Source of the DNA: Herbidospora galbida
GTDB taxonomy: Bacteria > Actinomycetota > Actinomycetes > Streptosporangiales > Streptosporangiaceae
Reading direction: 5' to 3'
DNA: 64,000 nucleotides
NCBI RefSeq assembly: GCF_005233835.1
Contig: NZ_SZQA01000022.1
Span: forward strand, 84,027 to 148,026
The notes under the pieces were generated by a model. It ran no database searches and was not told the origin of the DNA. It saw nothing but the letters and a program-made list of their open reading frames with translations. Of the stretch, positions 1-10,892 are shown piece by piece. The position numbers and the translations under genes were made by a program. Each line of letters starts with the position of its first letter. Position 1 is the stretch's first letter.

Positions 1-437
1 TGCTTCTTCAGCAGGTCGCGCAGCTCGGTCTTGGAGATCGTGCCGTTGGCGACGCCCTCGGTGAGCCACGTCGGCAGCTGGTTGTGCCAGACGAGCACGT
101 GGCCGCGGACCTTCTGGTTGTTCTTCCTGGCGAAGTCGATCAAGGCGTCGGCGGGGGCCCAGTTGTAGGTGCCGCGGGTGGGTTCGAGGCTCTCCCACTT
201 CATGGCGTTCTCGTGGGTGACGCTGCTGAACTGCTGGGTGGCGATGGCCTTGTACTGGGGTTCGGCCAGAGCGTCGTTGCTGATGGCGGTGCCGATCACC
301 AGGTTGTGCCGGGCGGCCAGGGCTTTCAGGCTCTGGTCCTGTACGGCCGGGGGCCGCCCATTAGCCGACACGGGTCCCTGGCTGAGGACAGCCACGAGTC
401 CGAGCGCCGTGGCCGCGATGACCACCAGTCGTCTCAT
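1..437 (-). CDS. Secreted GH10 endo-1,4-beta-xylanase, N-terminal part (cut by window start)
   Basis: Hydrolyses xylan backbones outside the cell. The 145 visible codons start at an ATG (435-437) preceded by AAGGAGAG. Residues 1-26 form a signal peptide with a hydrophobic core and an A-x-A-like end (VSAN). The mature part shows the GH10 landmarks ENAMKW (76-81, substrate-binding Glu/Asn/Lys) and the segment ending VLVWHNQLP (114-122). The two catalytic glutamates lie beyond the window edge, so activity cannot be judged. It is divergent from metH, with GAAA/TTTC inverted repeats in the shared spacer that may be xylan-responsive operators. Family assignment is secure; carbohydrate-binding modules cannot be seen. 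Confidence 0.93.
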   Translation of the reverse strand, partial: MRRLVVIAATALGLVAVLSQGPVSANGRPPAVQDQSLKALAARHNLVIGTAISNDALAEPQYKAIATQQFSSVTHENAMKWESLEPTRGTYNWAPADALIDFARKNNQKVRGHVLVWHNQLPTWLTEGVANGTISKTELRDLLKK

Positions 438-473
438 CGAACTCTCTCCTTTGGGGGGTCAGGCTCCAAAATG

Positions 474-492
474 TTTCGGAGATGTTCCGAAA
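474..492. promoter_or_regulatory. Inverted repeat TTTCGGA-N5-TCCGAAA upstream of xylanase
   Basis: A perfect 7-bp inverted repeat lies 37 bp upstream of the xylanase start codon. GAAA/TTTC palindromes are known operators of LacI-type xylan regulators in actinomycetes. The assignment here is inferred from position and shape only. Confidence 0.45.
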
Positions 493-542
493 TCGGATGC
501 TAACCGTGTCGGGCAAAGTGAGAAAGACCCAGTTTGAAACGC

Positions 543-554
543 CGAAAAGTTTCG
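543..554. promoter_or_regulatory. Inverted repeat CGAAA-AG-TTTCG in xylanase/metH spacer
   Basis: A perfect 5-bp inverted repeat with a 2-nt centre, the second GAAA/TTTC element in this spacer. It lies next to a TTGACA hexamer at 561-566, so it could affect either divergent gene. Confidence 0.35.
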
Positions 555-594
555 ATGGTATTGACAGCCGAAGCGTTTGTTAAACTGGTCCACA

Positions 595-687
595 GGTCGA
601 GAGGCGCTGCAACGGGCTGGTCAACGCCCGCCACGCTCGGCTGGAACCACCCCGACAAGGTCGCCTCTTCCATCGTTCGGAGGAGGC
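595..687 (+). promoter_or_regulatory. S-adenosylhomocysteine (SAH) riboswitch upstream of metH
   Basis: The motif CGCTGCAAC (605-613) matches the SAH riboswitch core. P1 pairs 595-601 with 636-642 (GGTCGAG/CTCGGCT, with G-U pairs). P2 pairs 613-617 with 626-630 around an 8-nt loop. A small ACC/GGT hairpin (649-651 with 659-661) abuts the pseudoknot strand. The P4 pseudoknot pairs AGGCG (602-606) with CGCCT (662-666). An alternative hairpin pairs 663-671 with 679-687 and buries the Shine-Dalgarno of metH. It shares 663-666 with P4, so ligand-stabilised P4 would free the ribosome site. That fits the known ON-switch behaviour of this class. Structure is read by eye, not folded. Confidence 0.85.
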
Positions 688-690
688 TCA

Positions 691-4223
<3,533 letters not shown>

Positions 4224-4227
<4 letters not shown>

Positions 4228-4616
4228 ACGGTCTCGTCCGTGGGCTCCGACGGGAACGAGTGGTGCTCATGGGCGATCCGCCACTCACCTTCGGTCTTGG
4301 TCAGGCCGAAGGTGAGGCGGAGCCGTACCGGCGAGGTGTCGCCGGCGTCGGCGCAGCGGGCGAGGGCGAAGGCGAACGCGACGTCGGCCCCGGCGACGAC
4401 GTCGAGCGACTCGATGTCGAAGACCGCGCCCGAGCGCTGCCACTCGAAGAAGCCGGGCCAGGTGGCCCGGTAGGCGTCGAGGCCGCGAACGCCCTCGTAA
4501 GGGGGCGGCACGTCGAACATGACCACGTCGTCGGTGTGGTGGGCGGTGACCTGCGCCAGGTCGCCCTCGTGGACCGCGCGGGCCCAGTTCTCGATCAGCT
4601 TGCGAATGTCGTCCAT
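4224..4616 (-). CDS. SnoaL/NTF2-like protein next to ECF sigma factor
   Basis: A 130-residue protein of the NTF2-like/SnoaL fold, recognisable from the pattern [17 protein letters not shown], then [12 protein letters not shown], then a C-terminal [12 protein letters not shown] strand. Members include ketosteroid-isomerase-like enzymes and ligand-binding partners; this one shows no decisive catalytic residue. Its ATG lies 4 nt after the sigma-factor stop, so the two form an operon. Because the sigma factor itself ends in a SnoaL-like domain, this protein may be a regulatory partner or arise from domain duplication (inference). Confidence 0.8.
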
Positions 4617-4620
4617 ACCC

Positions 4621-5430
4621 TTAGAACCCGAGGGACCGCACGAATTCGTCGCTGACGAACGAGACGACCGCGGAGATCTTCGGCCCCCGGAAGACGAGGA
4701 CGTCGACGCTGACGGCTCTCTCCCCGCTGTCGTCGATCAGGTAGGTGACCCAGACCTTCGGCGACGCGGTCGGCGCGAACCGCCAGCCCCAGGCGAGCGG
4801 CCCGTCGACGAGGAACCGCCGGATCTCGGCGTGTCCGTGGTAGCGCTCGTCGAGCGGCGGCATCGTGTATTTGGCGTCGTCGGTCAGCATGCCGACGATC
4901 GCGTCGAGATCCCCTGCCGTCCAGGCGGCGGCGTAGCGGGCGGCGGCCTCGCGCTGGCCCTCCTCGCCGAGCGAGTCCTGCTCGGCGAGCACTGCCCGCG
5001 CCCGCCTGACCGCGCTGTGCACCGCGGCGGCCGAGGTGCCGAGCATGTCGGCGGCCTCCCGGGCCGAATAGCCGAGCACGTCGCGCAGCAGCAGCGCGGC
5101 CCGCTGCGTCGGGGTCAGATGGTGGATGGCCGCCACGAAGGCGAGCTCGACGCTCTCCCGGATGAGCACCTGGGCCTCGGCGCTCTCCACGACCATCGGC
5201 GGCCCGAGCTCGATCGGCCTCTTCCGCTGCCCGATGAGGGTCAGCGCCCGGTTGGTCGCGATCTTGTAGAGCCAGGCCCGCACCGAGCCCTCGAACCCGT
5301 CGAGGTTGCGCCAGGCCCGCTGGAGGGTCTCCTGTACGGCGTCCTCGGCGTCTTCCATGGAGCCGAGCAGCCGGTAGCAGTGGGCCCGCAGCTCGTCGCG
5401 GTAACCGGCGACTTCCTCGAAAGACGTCAC
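4621..5430 (-). CDS. ECF RNA polymerase sigma factor with C-terminal SnoaL-like domain
   Basis: Group IV sigma-70 factor of 269 residues. Region 2 spans about 10-75 (YRLLGSMEDAEDAVQETLQRAW, then WLYKIATNRAL). Region 4 spans about 110-165 (LTPTQRAALLLRDVLGYSAREAADML). A SnoaL-like domain covers about 175-265. In characterised ECF factors with this layout the extra domain tunes sigma activity in place of a separate anti-sigma factor, and none is seen nearby. The start is GTG. The start codon lies in one arm of a 10-bp hairpin (5428-5459), which could modulate initiation or terminate the upstream gene. Target promoters are unknown. Confidence 0.9.
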   Translation of the reverse strand: MTSFEEVAGYRDELRAHCYRLLGSMEDAEDAVQETLQRAWRNLDGFEGSVRAWLYKIATNRALTLIGQRKRPIELGPPMVVESAEAQVLIRESVELAFVAAIHHLTPTQRAALLLRDVLGYSAREAADMLGTSAAAVHSAVRRARAVLAEQDSLGEEGQREAAARYAAAWTAGDLDAIVGMLTDDAKYTMPPLDERYHGHAEIRRFLVDGPLAWGWRFAPTASPKVWVTYLIDDSGERAVSVDVLVFRGPKISAVVSFVSDEFVRSLGF

Positions 5431-5459
5431 CCCGCCGATTCTGCCGAACCGGCGGGGTG
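5428..5459 (-). terminator. 10-bp GC hairpin between secreted-protein gene and sigma factor
   Basis: CACCCCGCCG (5428-5437) is complementary to CGGCGGGGTG (5450-5459) across a 12-nt loop. It follows the stop of the upstream minus-strand gene by about 10 nt and has no U-tract. It also contains the GTG of the sigma gene, so it may act on translation instead of, or as well as, termination. Confidence 0.45.
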
Positions 5460-5469
5460 CGGAGGCGGG

Positions 5470-6309
5470 TCAGTCGCCGAGGTTGATCGCGCCGATGATG
5501 TTCGGCTTGATGTCGAGGGCGGGATCGGTGAAGTCGATCACGTACTTCTCGGCCGGAGCGTCGATCCAGACCTTCTTGCCCCAGTTGGTCAGGTAGGTGT
5601 CGGTGCCCAGGACGACCTTCACCGGCTTGCCCTTGGCATCGGTCGACTGCAGCACGTCATGGGTGGTGATGCGGCGGATCAGGCCGTCTTCGTTGCCGAT
5701 CCACAGCTTCCAGTTGAGCGTCCAGTAGAGCGGGAAGTGGGGCAGGCTCAGGTTGATCCCCTGCTTGCCGGTGTAGAGCGTGGTCGCCACCCCGTTGACG
5801 ACCCCACCCGGCTTCTTCGACGTGGTCGACTTCAGCAGGGTGCGCAGTTCCTTGGGCGACAGCACGTTGATGGCCGATCCGCCCAGCCCCGACGAGTTGC
5901 CCTTGCCCTTGAACCTGATCCAGCTCTTGCCCGGAGGCAGATCGAAGAGGTCGACCAGGCCGCCGTTCAGGTAGGTCGCGCCCTTGAGGTTGATCGTCTG
6001 GGAGGAGGAGTCGGTGAACTCGCCGAAGAGTTCGGTGAACTCCTTCGGGAGCTGCCCGTCGGTGGCGCTCGTGGTGATGACGTTGCTCGCCGTCACCCGG
6101 GACCGGCCGAACTGGAGGTCGCCGTACGACCTGCTCTTGAACCCCAGGGAGGGGTCGATCTTGCTGACCGAGTTGAAGTGGACGCCGTGGGCGCTCTTGA
6201 GCTGCGCGGCCAGCGCCGCCACCGGATCTGCCGCCTTGGCCTGCGCCGCCCCCGTGGTCAGCGCGGTCACCATGACGAACGCCGCAGCGGTCGCGATTAA
6301 TCGCCTCAT
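5470..6309 (-). CDS. Secreted hypothetical protein, paralogue of the upstream gene
   Basis: A 279-residue exported protein with a signal peptide (MRRLIATAAAFVMV...AQAKA, cleavage near 25). I do not recognise a named family. Blocks shared with the next gene upstream are SAHGVHF/SAHGVHY, YGDLQFG-SRV, a central LSPKELRTLLKS/LSVAEIGALLKS, the strand WKLWIGNEDGLIRR, and a C-terminal DTYLT-WGKKVWIDAP. The beta-rich, ligand-sheet look resembles LppX/LolA-type lipid-binding folds, but this is only an impression. There is no lipobox cysteine. The start at 6307-6309 was chosen for the signal peptide; upstream in-frame residues are not signal-like. Confidence 0.8.
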   Translation of the reverse strand: MRRLIATAAAFVMVTALTTGAAQAKAADPVAALAAQLKSAHGVHFNSVSKIDPSLGFKSRSYGDLQFGRSRVTASNVITTSATDGQLPKEFTELFGEFTDSSSQTINLKGATYLNGGLVDLFDLPPGKSWIRFKGKGNSSGLGGSAINVLSPKELRTLLKSTTSKKPGGVVNGVATTLYTGKQGINLSLPHFPLYWTLNWKLWIGNEDGLIRRITTHDVLQSTDAKGKPVKVVLGTDTYLTNWGKKVWIDAPAEKYVIDFTDPALDIKPNIIGAINLGD

Positions 6310-6342
6310 TGTTTTTCCGTCACCCCGTCTGTCGTGATTGCC

Positions 6343-6373
6343 GATAACCCTGTCCCATCCGGACAGGGTTATC
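6343..6373 (-). terminator. Hairpin terminator between tandem secreted paralogues
   Basis: A perfect 13-bp stem (GATAACCCTGTCC with its complement) around a 5-nt loop lies 27 bp after the stop of the 226-residue gene. It has no U-tract, as is common in high-GC actinomycetes. Confidence 0.7.
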
Positions 6374-6399
6374 AAGCGAAGGTCGCAAAACTGGTTCCG

Positions 6400-7080
6400 T
6401 CACGCAGTGGACGTGACAAACCGCTGGTCAGGGGCGTAGATCCAGACCTGCTTGCCCCATTCGGTGAGATAGGTGTCGCGGACCGTGCGGTCTTTTCCAT
6501 TCTTATTCGCCGTGTCACTCGTGACCCGCCGAATCAGACCGTCACTGCCGATCCAGACCTTCCAGTCCGTCACGCGGGTCTTCCCGCGTTTCCGGCCTTC
6601 GTAGACCGTCGTCGACACTCCGTCGAGGACGTCCCCAGCGGACTTCTTCTTCGCCGATTTCAGCAGTGCGCCGATTTCCGCCACCGACAGCGCGTGGACG
6701 GCGGGATCGTCGAGCCCCGCGGCCGTCACGTCGTCGTTCAGCTTCCATCCGCCCTTGTCGTCGTCGTGGAAGACGTCGTCGCCGACCCAGATGGTCTCGC
6801 TGATGTTCTCGTGCCGCTCTTCCTGCGTGGCAGAGGGCCCGAGGACCCGTTCCACGATGGCGCGATTGGCCTTCACCCGGGACCATCCGAATTGCAGGTC
6901 GCCGTAGATTTTGAAGGTGGCGTCGTCGGTTCTCTGCACCGTCTCGTAATGCACCCCGTGGGCGCTTTCGAGTTTGGCCGCGAGTGCCTGGAGGGGGTCG
7001 GCGGGCGCGGCGGCGGCCGGGGTGGCGAGAACCGTGCCCACCATGGCCGCACTCCCGGCGAATGCGATTAATCGCCTCAT
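6400..7080 (-). CDS. Secreted hypothetical protein, first of a tandem paralogue pair
   Basis: A 226-residue protein with a clear signal peptide (MRRLIAFAGSAAMVGTVLATPAAAA, residues 1-25). It shares length pattern and several blocks with the following gene (SAHGVHYETV, IYGDLQFGWSRV, LSVAEIGALLKSAKKK, DWKVWIGSDGLIRR, DTYLTEWGKQVWIYAPD), so the pair arose by duplication. It is about 50 residues shorter, lacking a central loop present in the paralogue. Function is unknown. A monomeric extracellular ligand-binding role is a guess from the beta-strand pattern. A hairpin separates the two genes, so they are probably transcribed separately. Confidence 0.8.
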   Translation of the reverse strand: MRRLIAFAGSAAMVGTVLATPAAAAPADPLQALAAKLESAHGVHYETVQRTDDATFKIYGDLQFGWSRVKANRAIVERVLGPSATQEERHENISETIWVGDDVFHDDDKGGWKLNDDVTAAGLDDPAVHALSVAEIGALLKSAKKKSAGDVLDGVSTTVYEGRKRGKTRVTDWKVWIGSDGLIRRVTSDTANKNGKDRTVRDTYLTEWGKQVWIYAPDQRFVTSTA

Positions 7081-7149
7081 GGCGGACAGCGTATTGGTGC
7101 GAAGTCTTCAGGTGTTGAACTTCGTGCCCGCAATCACAAAACCTTCACA

Positions 7150-7641
7150 TCAGACACCGTCGCCGAGGTCGGTGAGGACGTCGCGCAGCAGGTCGGCCAG
7201 GGTGCGCAGGCGTTCGGGGGAGACCGGCGCGAGCAGCTCCCGATGCGCTTTCGTGGTCTCCATCGCGAGCTGTTCGGACATGGCCACACCCTTGGGGGTG
7301 AGCCGGACCCACGACGACCGCCCGTCGGTCGGGTCGGGCTCGCGGTCGACCAGGCCGGCCGACTGGAGCCGCTGGAGGATGTTGCTGGTGCCGCCCGTGG
7401 TGAGCATGAGCTGGTTCGACAGGCCGCTCGGCTTGAGGCGGTAGGGCGCGCCCTCGCGGCGCAGGGTGGCGAGCACGTCGAAGTCGGCGTAGGTCAGGCC
7501 GTGGGCGCCGAGGACGCGGGCGGTGACCTCTTCGATCATCCCCTTCAGCCGGCCCGCCCTTTTGGCGATCTCCAGTTCGGTGGTGGCGGCCTCGGGGAGC
7601 TGGGCCCGCCACCGGGTGATCATCTCGTCCACGCGATCCAT
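7150..7641 (-). CDS. MarR-family transcriptional regulator
   Basis: 163-residue winged-helix regulator. The DNA-binding region spans about 50-115: the recognition area QLMLTTGGTSNILQRLQSAGLVDRE is followed by the hallmark wing DPTDGRSSWVRLTPKG. The ATG at 7639-7641 follows a TAGACT hexamer by 7 nt, so the transcript is probably leaderless. It is divergent from an amidohydrolase gene, with inverted repeats in the 64-bp spacer. The usual MarR logic would be repression of both genes, relieved by a small ligand, perhaps the hydrolase substrate (inference). Confidence 0.9.
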   Translation of the reverse strand: MDRVDEMITRWRAQLPEAATTELEIAKRAGRLKGMIEEVTARVLGAHGLTYADFDVLATLRREGAPYRLKPSGLSNQLMLTTGGTSNILQRLQSAGLVDREPDPTDGRSSWVRLTPKGVAMSEQLAMETTKAHRELLAPVSPERLRTLADLLRDVLTDLGDGV

Positions 7642-7669
7642 GGTCTTGAGTCTAGATGCCTTGCCTGAT

Positions 7670-7695
7670 AGCTTTCCAAAAAGCTTTCTCGAAAG
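7670..7695. promoter_or_regulatory. Candidate MarR operator
   Basis: Two overlapping inverted repeats occupy the MarR/amidohydrolase spacer: AGCTTT-CCAA-AAAGCT (7670-7685) and CTTTC-TC-GAAAG (7684-7695). The second runs into the AAAGGAA ribosome site of the amidohydrolase gene, a position suited to repression. Confidence 0.55.
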
Positions 7696-7705
7696 GAATC
7701 TTGTC

Positions 7706-8845
7706 GTGCGCACTCTCATCACCAATGCCACCCTGCTCGACACCGACCCGGAGCCCCGCGTCGTCGAGGGCGACCTGCTCATCGAAGACGGGAGGATCGC
7801 CGCCGTCGGGCGCGACCTGGCCGCAGATCACGTCGTCGACGCGGAGCGGGCGATCGTCATGCCCGGTCTGGTCGACGCCCATCGCCACGTCTGGCAGAGC
7901 GTGCTCAGGTCGCTGAACCCCGACTCGACCCTCGGCGAATACCTCGATCTCGTGCTCGGCCGGCTCGCGCCCTCCTTCACCGAGGACGACGTGCACGCCG
8001 CCAACCACTGGGGCGCGCTCGACGCCCTCGACGCCGGGATCACCACCGTCTACGACTGGTCGCACGTCCCCCACCCCGAAGCGGCGCTCGACGGGCTGGC
8101 GCGGGCGGGCGTCCGGGCCGTGTTCGCCCATCCCGACCGGGAGGCGCTGCCCCGGCTCCGCCCGCCGGCGCACATCGCCCTGGCCCTGGCCGCCACGGGC
8201 CCGGTCTACGGGCCGGTCGAGGAGGCCGTACAGGACTGGAAGACGGCGCGTGAGCTGGGCTTACACATCAGTCTCCATGCCACGGGAACGGGCGCCGTCG
8301 AGAGCATGCACCGGCACGGGCTGCTCGGGCCCGACGTGATGGTCGTGCACGGCAACGGCTTCACCGACGAGGCCCTGCGCCTGATGGCCGAGGCCGGCGC
8401 CACGGCCACGGTCACCCCGGCCGTGGAGGCCCAGATGGGGCACGGCGCTCCGGAGACCGCCAGGTTCCGGGCTCACGGGATCACGACGGGGCTCGGGGTC
8501 GACACCGTTGTCACGGTGCCCGGCGACCTGTTCTCGGTGATGCGGGCCGCGCTGCCGGGCGCGCCGGCGGCCGAAGTGCTCAAGATGGCGACGATCGAGG
8601 GCGCCCGCGCCATCGGGCTCGACCGGGAGATCGGCTCGCTCACGCCCGGCAAGCACGCCGACCTCGTCATGATCTCCACGGACACGCCCGGGATGGCGCC
8701 GGTGACCGACCCCGTGAGGGCGGTCGTGGGATCGGCGGGCCGGGGCGATGTGCGGGCCGTCCTCGTGGCGGGCCGCGTCGTCGAGACGACGTCGAAGACG
8801 GCCAGGGAGCGCGCCGAGCGGGTCAGGGCGCGGCTGACGGCCTAG
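7706..8845 (+). CDS. Amidohydrolase, TRZ/ATZ-like metal-dependent hydrolase
   Basis: A 379-residue member of the cytosolic amidohydrolase superfamily that deaminates or dechlorinates ring compounds. The beta-sandwich start (TNATLLDTDPEPRVVEGDLLIEDGRIAAVG) leads into the metal motif DAHRHVW (H59, H61). Later metal and proton-shuttle positions are likely LHISLHATG, VVHGNGFTDE and GLGVDTVVT (D266). The C-terminal IGSLTPGKHADLVMI is typical. GTG 7706 is preceded by AAAGGAA. The substrate is unknown; guanine, chlorinated triazines and cytosine-like rings are the family range. Its 3' end overlaps the convergent TetR gene by 4 bp. Confidence 0.88.
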   Translation: MRTLITNATLLDTDPEPRVVEGDLLIEDGRIAAVGRDLAADHVVDAERAIVMPGLVDAHRHVWQSVLRSLNPDSTLGEYLDLVLGRLAPSFTEDDVHAANHWGALDALDAGITTVYDWSHVPHPEAALDGLARAGVRAVFAHPDREALPRLRPPAHIALALAATGPVYGPVEEAVQDWKTARELGLHISLHATGTGAVESMHRHGLLGPDVMVVHGNGFTDEALRLMAEAGATATVTPAVEAQMGHGAPETARFRAHGITTGLGVDTVVTVPGDLFSVMRAALPGAPAAEVLKMATIEGARAIGLDREIGSLTPGKHADLVMISTDTPGMAPVTDPVRAVVGSAGRGDVRAVLVAGRVVETTSKTARERAERVRARLTA

Positions 8846-9474
8846 AGGGCGGCGAGTCTGGCCTGGAGGCCGTCGAGGTAGCGGTCGAGGCCGTAGTCGA
8901 AGGTGCCGTCGCGCAGCTCGCGCGGGTGTTCGGTCTGGCCGGTGCGGACCAGCAGCGACAGGTAGGCCGCCTCGCTGACACCCATGCCGATCACGTAGGC
9001 GAGCAGTCCGTCCATGGCGCGCTCGGCCTCGCCGGGCGGGAACCCGGCGGCGTGGAAGAGGGCGAGCTGGCGCGCTGACTGGTGGGCCAGGTTGGGGCCG
9101 AGTTCGGCCAGGCCCACCTGGCCCAGCACGGAGGCCGCCCACGGGTGGCGGAGGATCATCGCCCGCAGGCTCCGGGCGCAGCCGGCCAGCGGGGCGCGCC
9201 ATTCGGCGGCGGGGTCGGGGACGTCGAGTTCGCCGTACAGCTCGTCGACGACCAGCTCGATCAGCTCGTCCTTGCTGGTGACGTGGCGGTAGAGCGAGGT
9301 GGCCGCGGTGCCCAGGCGGACGGCCAGCGTGCGCATGCTCAGCGACTCCAGCCCCTCGTCGTCGAGGAGCCGGACGGCCTCGGCGACGATCCGCTCGCGG
9401 TTCAGCGCGGGCCTGGTCCGCTTCGGGTGGGGGCGGGTCCACACCGAGGGGGTGGGCGGCTTGTCGCTCGTCAT
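8842..9474 (-). CDS. TetR-family transcriptional regulator
   Basis: A regulator of about 210 residues with an N-terminal helix-turn-helix (about 26-70: RERIVAEAVRLLDDEGLESLSMRTLAVRLG, then ATSLYRHVTSKDELIELVVDEL) and a TetR_C_1-like ligand domain. The ATG at 9472-9474 follows TACGAT by 6 nt, suggesting a leaderless message. It is divergent from a serine hydrolase. The 53-bp spacer carries two tandem near-palindromic boxes covering both promoters, so it most likely represses itself and the hydrolase. Confidence 0.9.
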   Translation of the reverse strand: MTSDKPPTPSVWTRPHPKRTRPALNRERIVAEAVRLLDDEGLESLSMRTLAVRLGTAATSLYRHVTSKDELIELVVDELYGELDVPDPAAEWRAPLAGCARSLRAMILRHPWAASVLGQVGLAELGPNLAHQSARQLALFHAAGFPPGEAERAMDGLLAYVIGMGVSEAAYLSLLVRTGQTEHPRELRDGTFDYGLDRYLDGLQARLAAL

Positions 9475-9492
9475 GTTGCCATCGTATCCACT

Positions 9493-9528
9493 TGCGTACA
9501 GTGTTCGCATATGCGTACGGTGTTCGCA
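9493..9528. promoter_or_regulatory. Tandem TetR operators overlapping a leaderless start
   Basis: Two copies of a 19-bp unit lie head to tail (9493-9511 and 9512-9530). Each contains a near-perfect palindrome, TGCGTACAGTGTTCGCA in the first copy. The second copy runs into the hydrolase ATG. A TTGCGT (9492-9497), 18-nt spacer, TACGGT (9516-9521), ATG 9528 arrangement is a plausible leaderless promoter sitting wholly inside the operators. Confidence 0.65.
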
Positions 9529-10892
9529 TGAAACCATTCGATCTTCACCGCTGGCAGTCGCGTCTCGACGAGCTGCGTGCCGCCCACCACGTGCCCGGCG
9601 CGAGCCTGGCGGTGCTGGCCGACGGCCAGGTGCACGAGCTGGCCAGCGGTGTGCTGCACCGTGGCACCGGCGTGCCGGTGACCACCGACTCGGTGTTCCT
9701 GTCCGGCTCGATCGCCAAGGTCTACACCGCCACGCTGGTCATGCGGCTGGTGGACGAAGGCCTGATCGACCTCGACGCCCCGGTCGCCGACCAGCTGCCC
9801 GAGTTCGCCACCCCCGACCCCGCCGCCACCAAGACGATCACCGTCCGGCAGCTGCTCTCCCACACCGGCGGCGTCACCAACGACTTCAACTTCGACGGCG
9901 GCCGGGGCGACGACTGCCTGGCCAACTACGTCGCGGCGGCCCGTTACGTGGCGCTCGACTGCCCGCCCGGCACCGCCGTCTCCTACGGCGGCCTCGGCTA
10001 CGTGGTGCTGGGCCGCCTCATCGAGACGGTCACCGGCCGCACCTGGGACCGGGCGCTCAGGGAACTCCTCTTCGAGCCGCTCGGCCTCGACCGCTCGATG
10101 ACGCTGCCCGAGGAGGCGCTGAGCCATCGCGTCGCCATGAGCCACCTGGGCGAACCCGGCGCCGACCCCGATCCCGCGCCGTCGTGGGACCCGATGCCCC
10201 GCGCGGCCGGACCGGCGGGCCGGGTCATCGTCTCGGCCGGAGACATGGCCCGCTTCGCGCGCATGCACCTCGAAGGGGGCGCCCACGTCCTGTCGCCGGG
10301 GGCGGTCGCCGCGATGCAGCGCCGCGAGGTGGACGTACCGGACAAGTGGACCGTCAGCGCCGACGGCTGGGGTCTCGGCTGGACCCTCTACGACTGGGAC
10401 GGCGTCGCCGGTTACGGCCATGACGGCGCCGCTATCGGCCAGTACGCCTATCTGCGCGTCGTCCCGTCGGCGAACGTGGCGCTGGTGCTGCTGACCAACG
10501 GCGGCGCGGCCCGCCTGCTGTACGCCGACCTGTTCCGCGACCTGCTCGCCGAGCTCGCCGGGGTCGCCATGCCCGCGCCCTTCGCGCCCGCCGACCCCGC
10601 TCCTGAGGTCGACCTCGCCCCGCTGCTCGGCACCTACCGGCGGGAGGGCGTCGTCATCACCGTCTCGCGGCATCCCGACGGCGCGGCCCGCATGCGGTAC
10701 GCGTTCGTCGACGACATGAAGGACCTGTCGCCCGACCTGGAGATGACGCTGGAGCCGGTCACCGGCACGGTGTTCGCCGCCTCCGGCGCTGGCCCCTCGT
10801 TCAGCGAGGACTACATGCCCGTCGTCTTCGCCACGCTCGCCGACGGCAGTCAGGTCTGCTACGTGGGCATGCGGGCCACCCCGAAGTGCTAG
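9528..10892 (+). CDS. Serine hydrolase, beta-lactamase class C/esterase family
   Basis: A 454-residue cytoplasmic member of the beta-lactamase-like family (esterases, D-amino peptidases); no signal peptide is seen. The nucleophile motif is SIAK (S61, K64). The usual Tyr-x-Asn is replaced by YGG in VSYGGLGYVVLG, and the third motif is HDG in GYGHDGAAIG. A C-terminal lipocalin-like segment starts near 360 (LLGTYRREGVVITVSRH). The start ATG lies 6 nt after TACGGT with no ribosome site, so it is likely leaderless. TetR control is inferred from the overlapping operators. The substrate cannot be deduced; true beta-lactamase activity is unlikely without export. Confidence 0.88.
   Translation: MKPFDLHRWQSRLDELRAAHHVPGASLAVLADGQVHELASGVLHRGTGVPVTTDSVFLSGSIAKVYTATLVMRLVDEGLIDLDAPVADQLPEFATPDPAATKTITVRQLLSHTGGVTNDFNFDGGRGDDCLANYVAAARYVALDCPPGTAVSYGGLGYVVLGRLIETVTGRTWDRALRELLFEPLGLDRSMTLPEEALSHRVAMSHLGEPGADPDPAPSWDPMPRAAGPAGRVIVSAGDMARFARMHLEGGAHVLSPGAVAAMQRREVDVPDKWTVSADGWGLGWTLYDWDGVAGYGHDGAAIGQYAYLRVVPSANVALVLLTNGGAARLLYADLFRDLLAELAGVAMPAPFAPADPAPEVDLAPLLGTYRREGVVITVSRHPDGAARMRYAFVDDMKDLSPDLEMTLEPVTGTVFAASGAGPSFSEDYMPVVFATLADGSQVCYVGMRATPKC

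Noticed and set aside
577..690. N-terminal extension of metH from ATG 577
   Set aside because: No ribosome site, the residues are unlike the family, and the stretch is occupied by the SAH riboswitch.
560..690. Cobalamin or SAM-I/IV riboswitch in the metH leader
   Set aside because: No B12-box and no SAM-I core; the SAH core and pseudoknot explain the conserved positions better.
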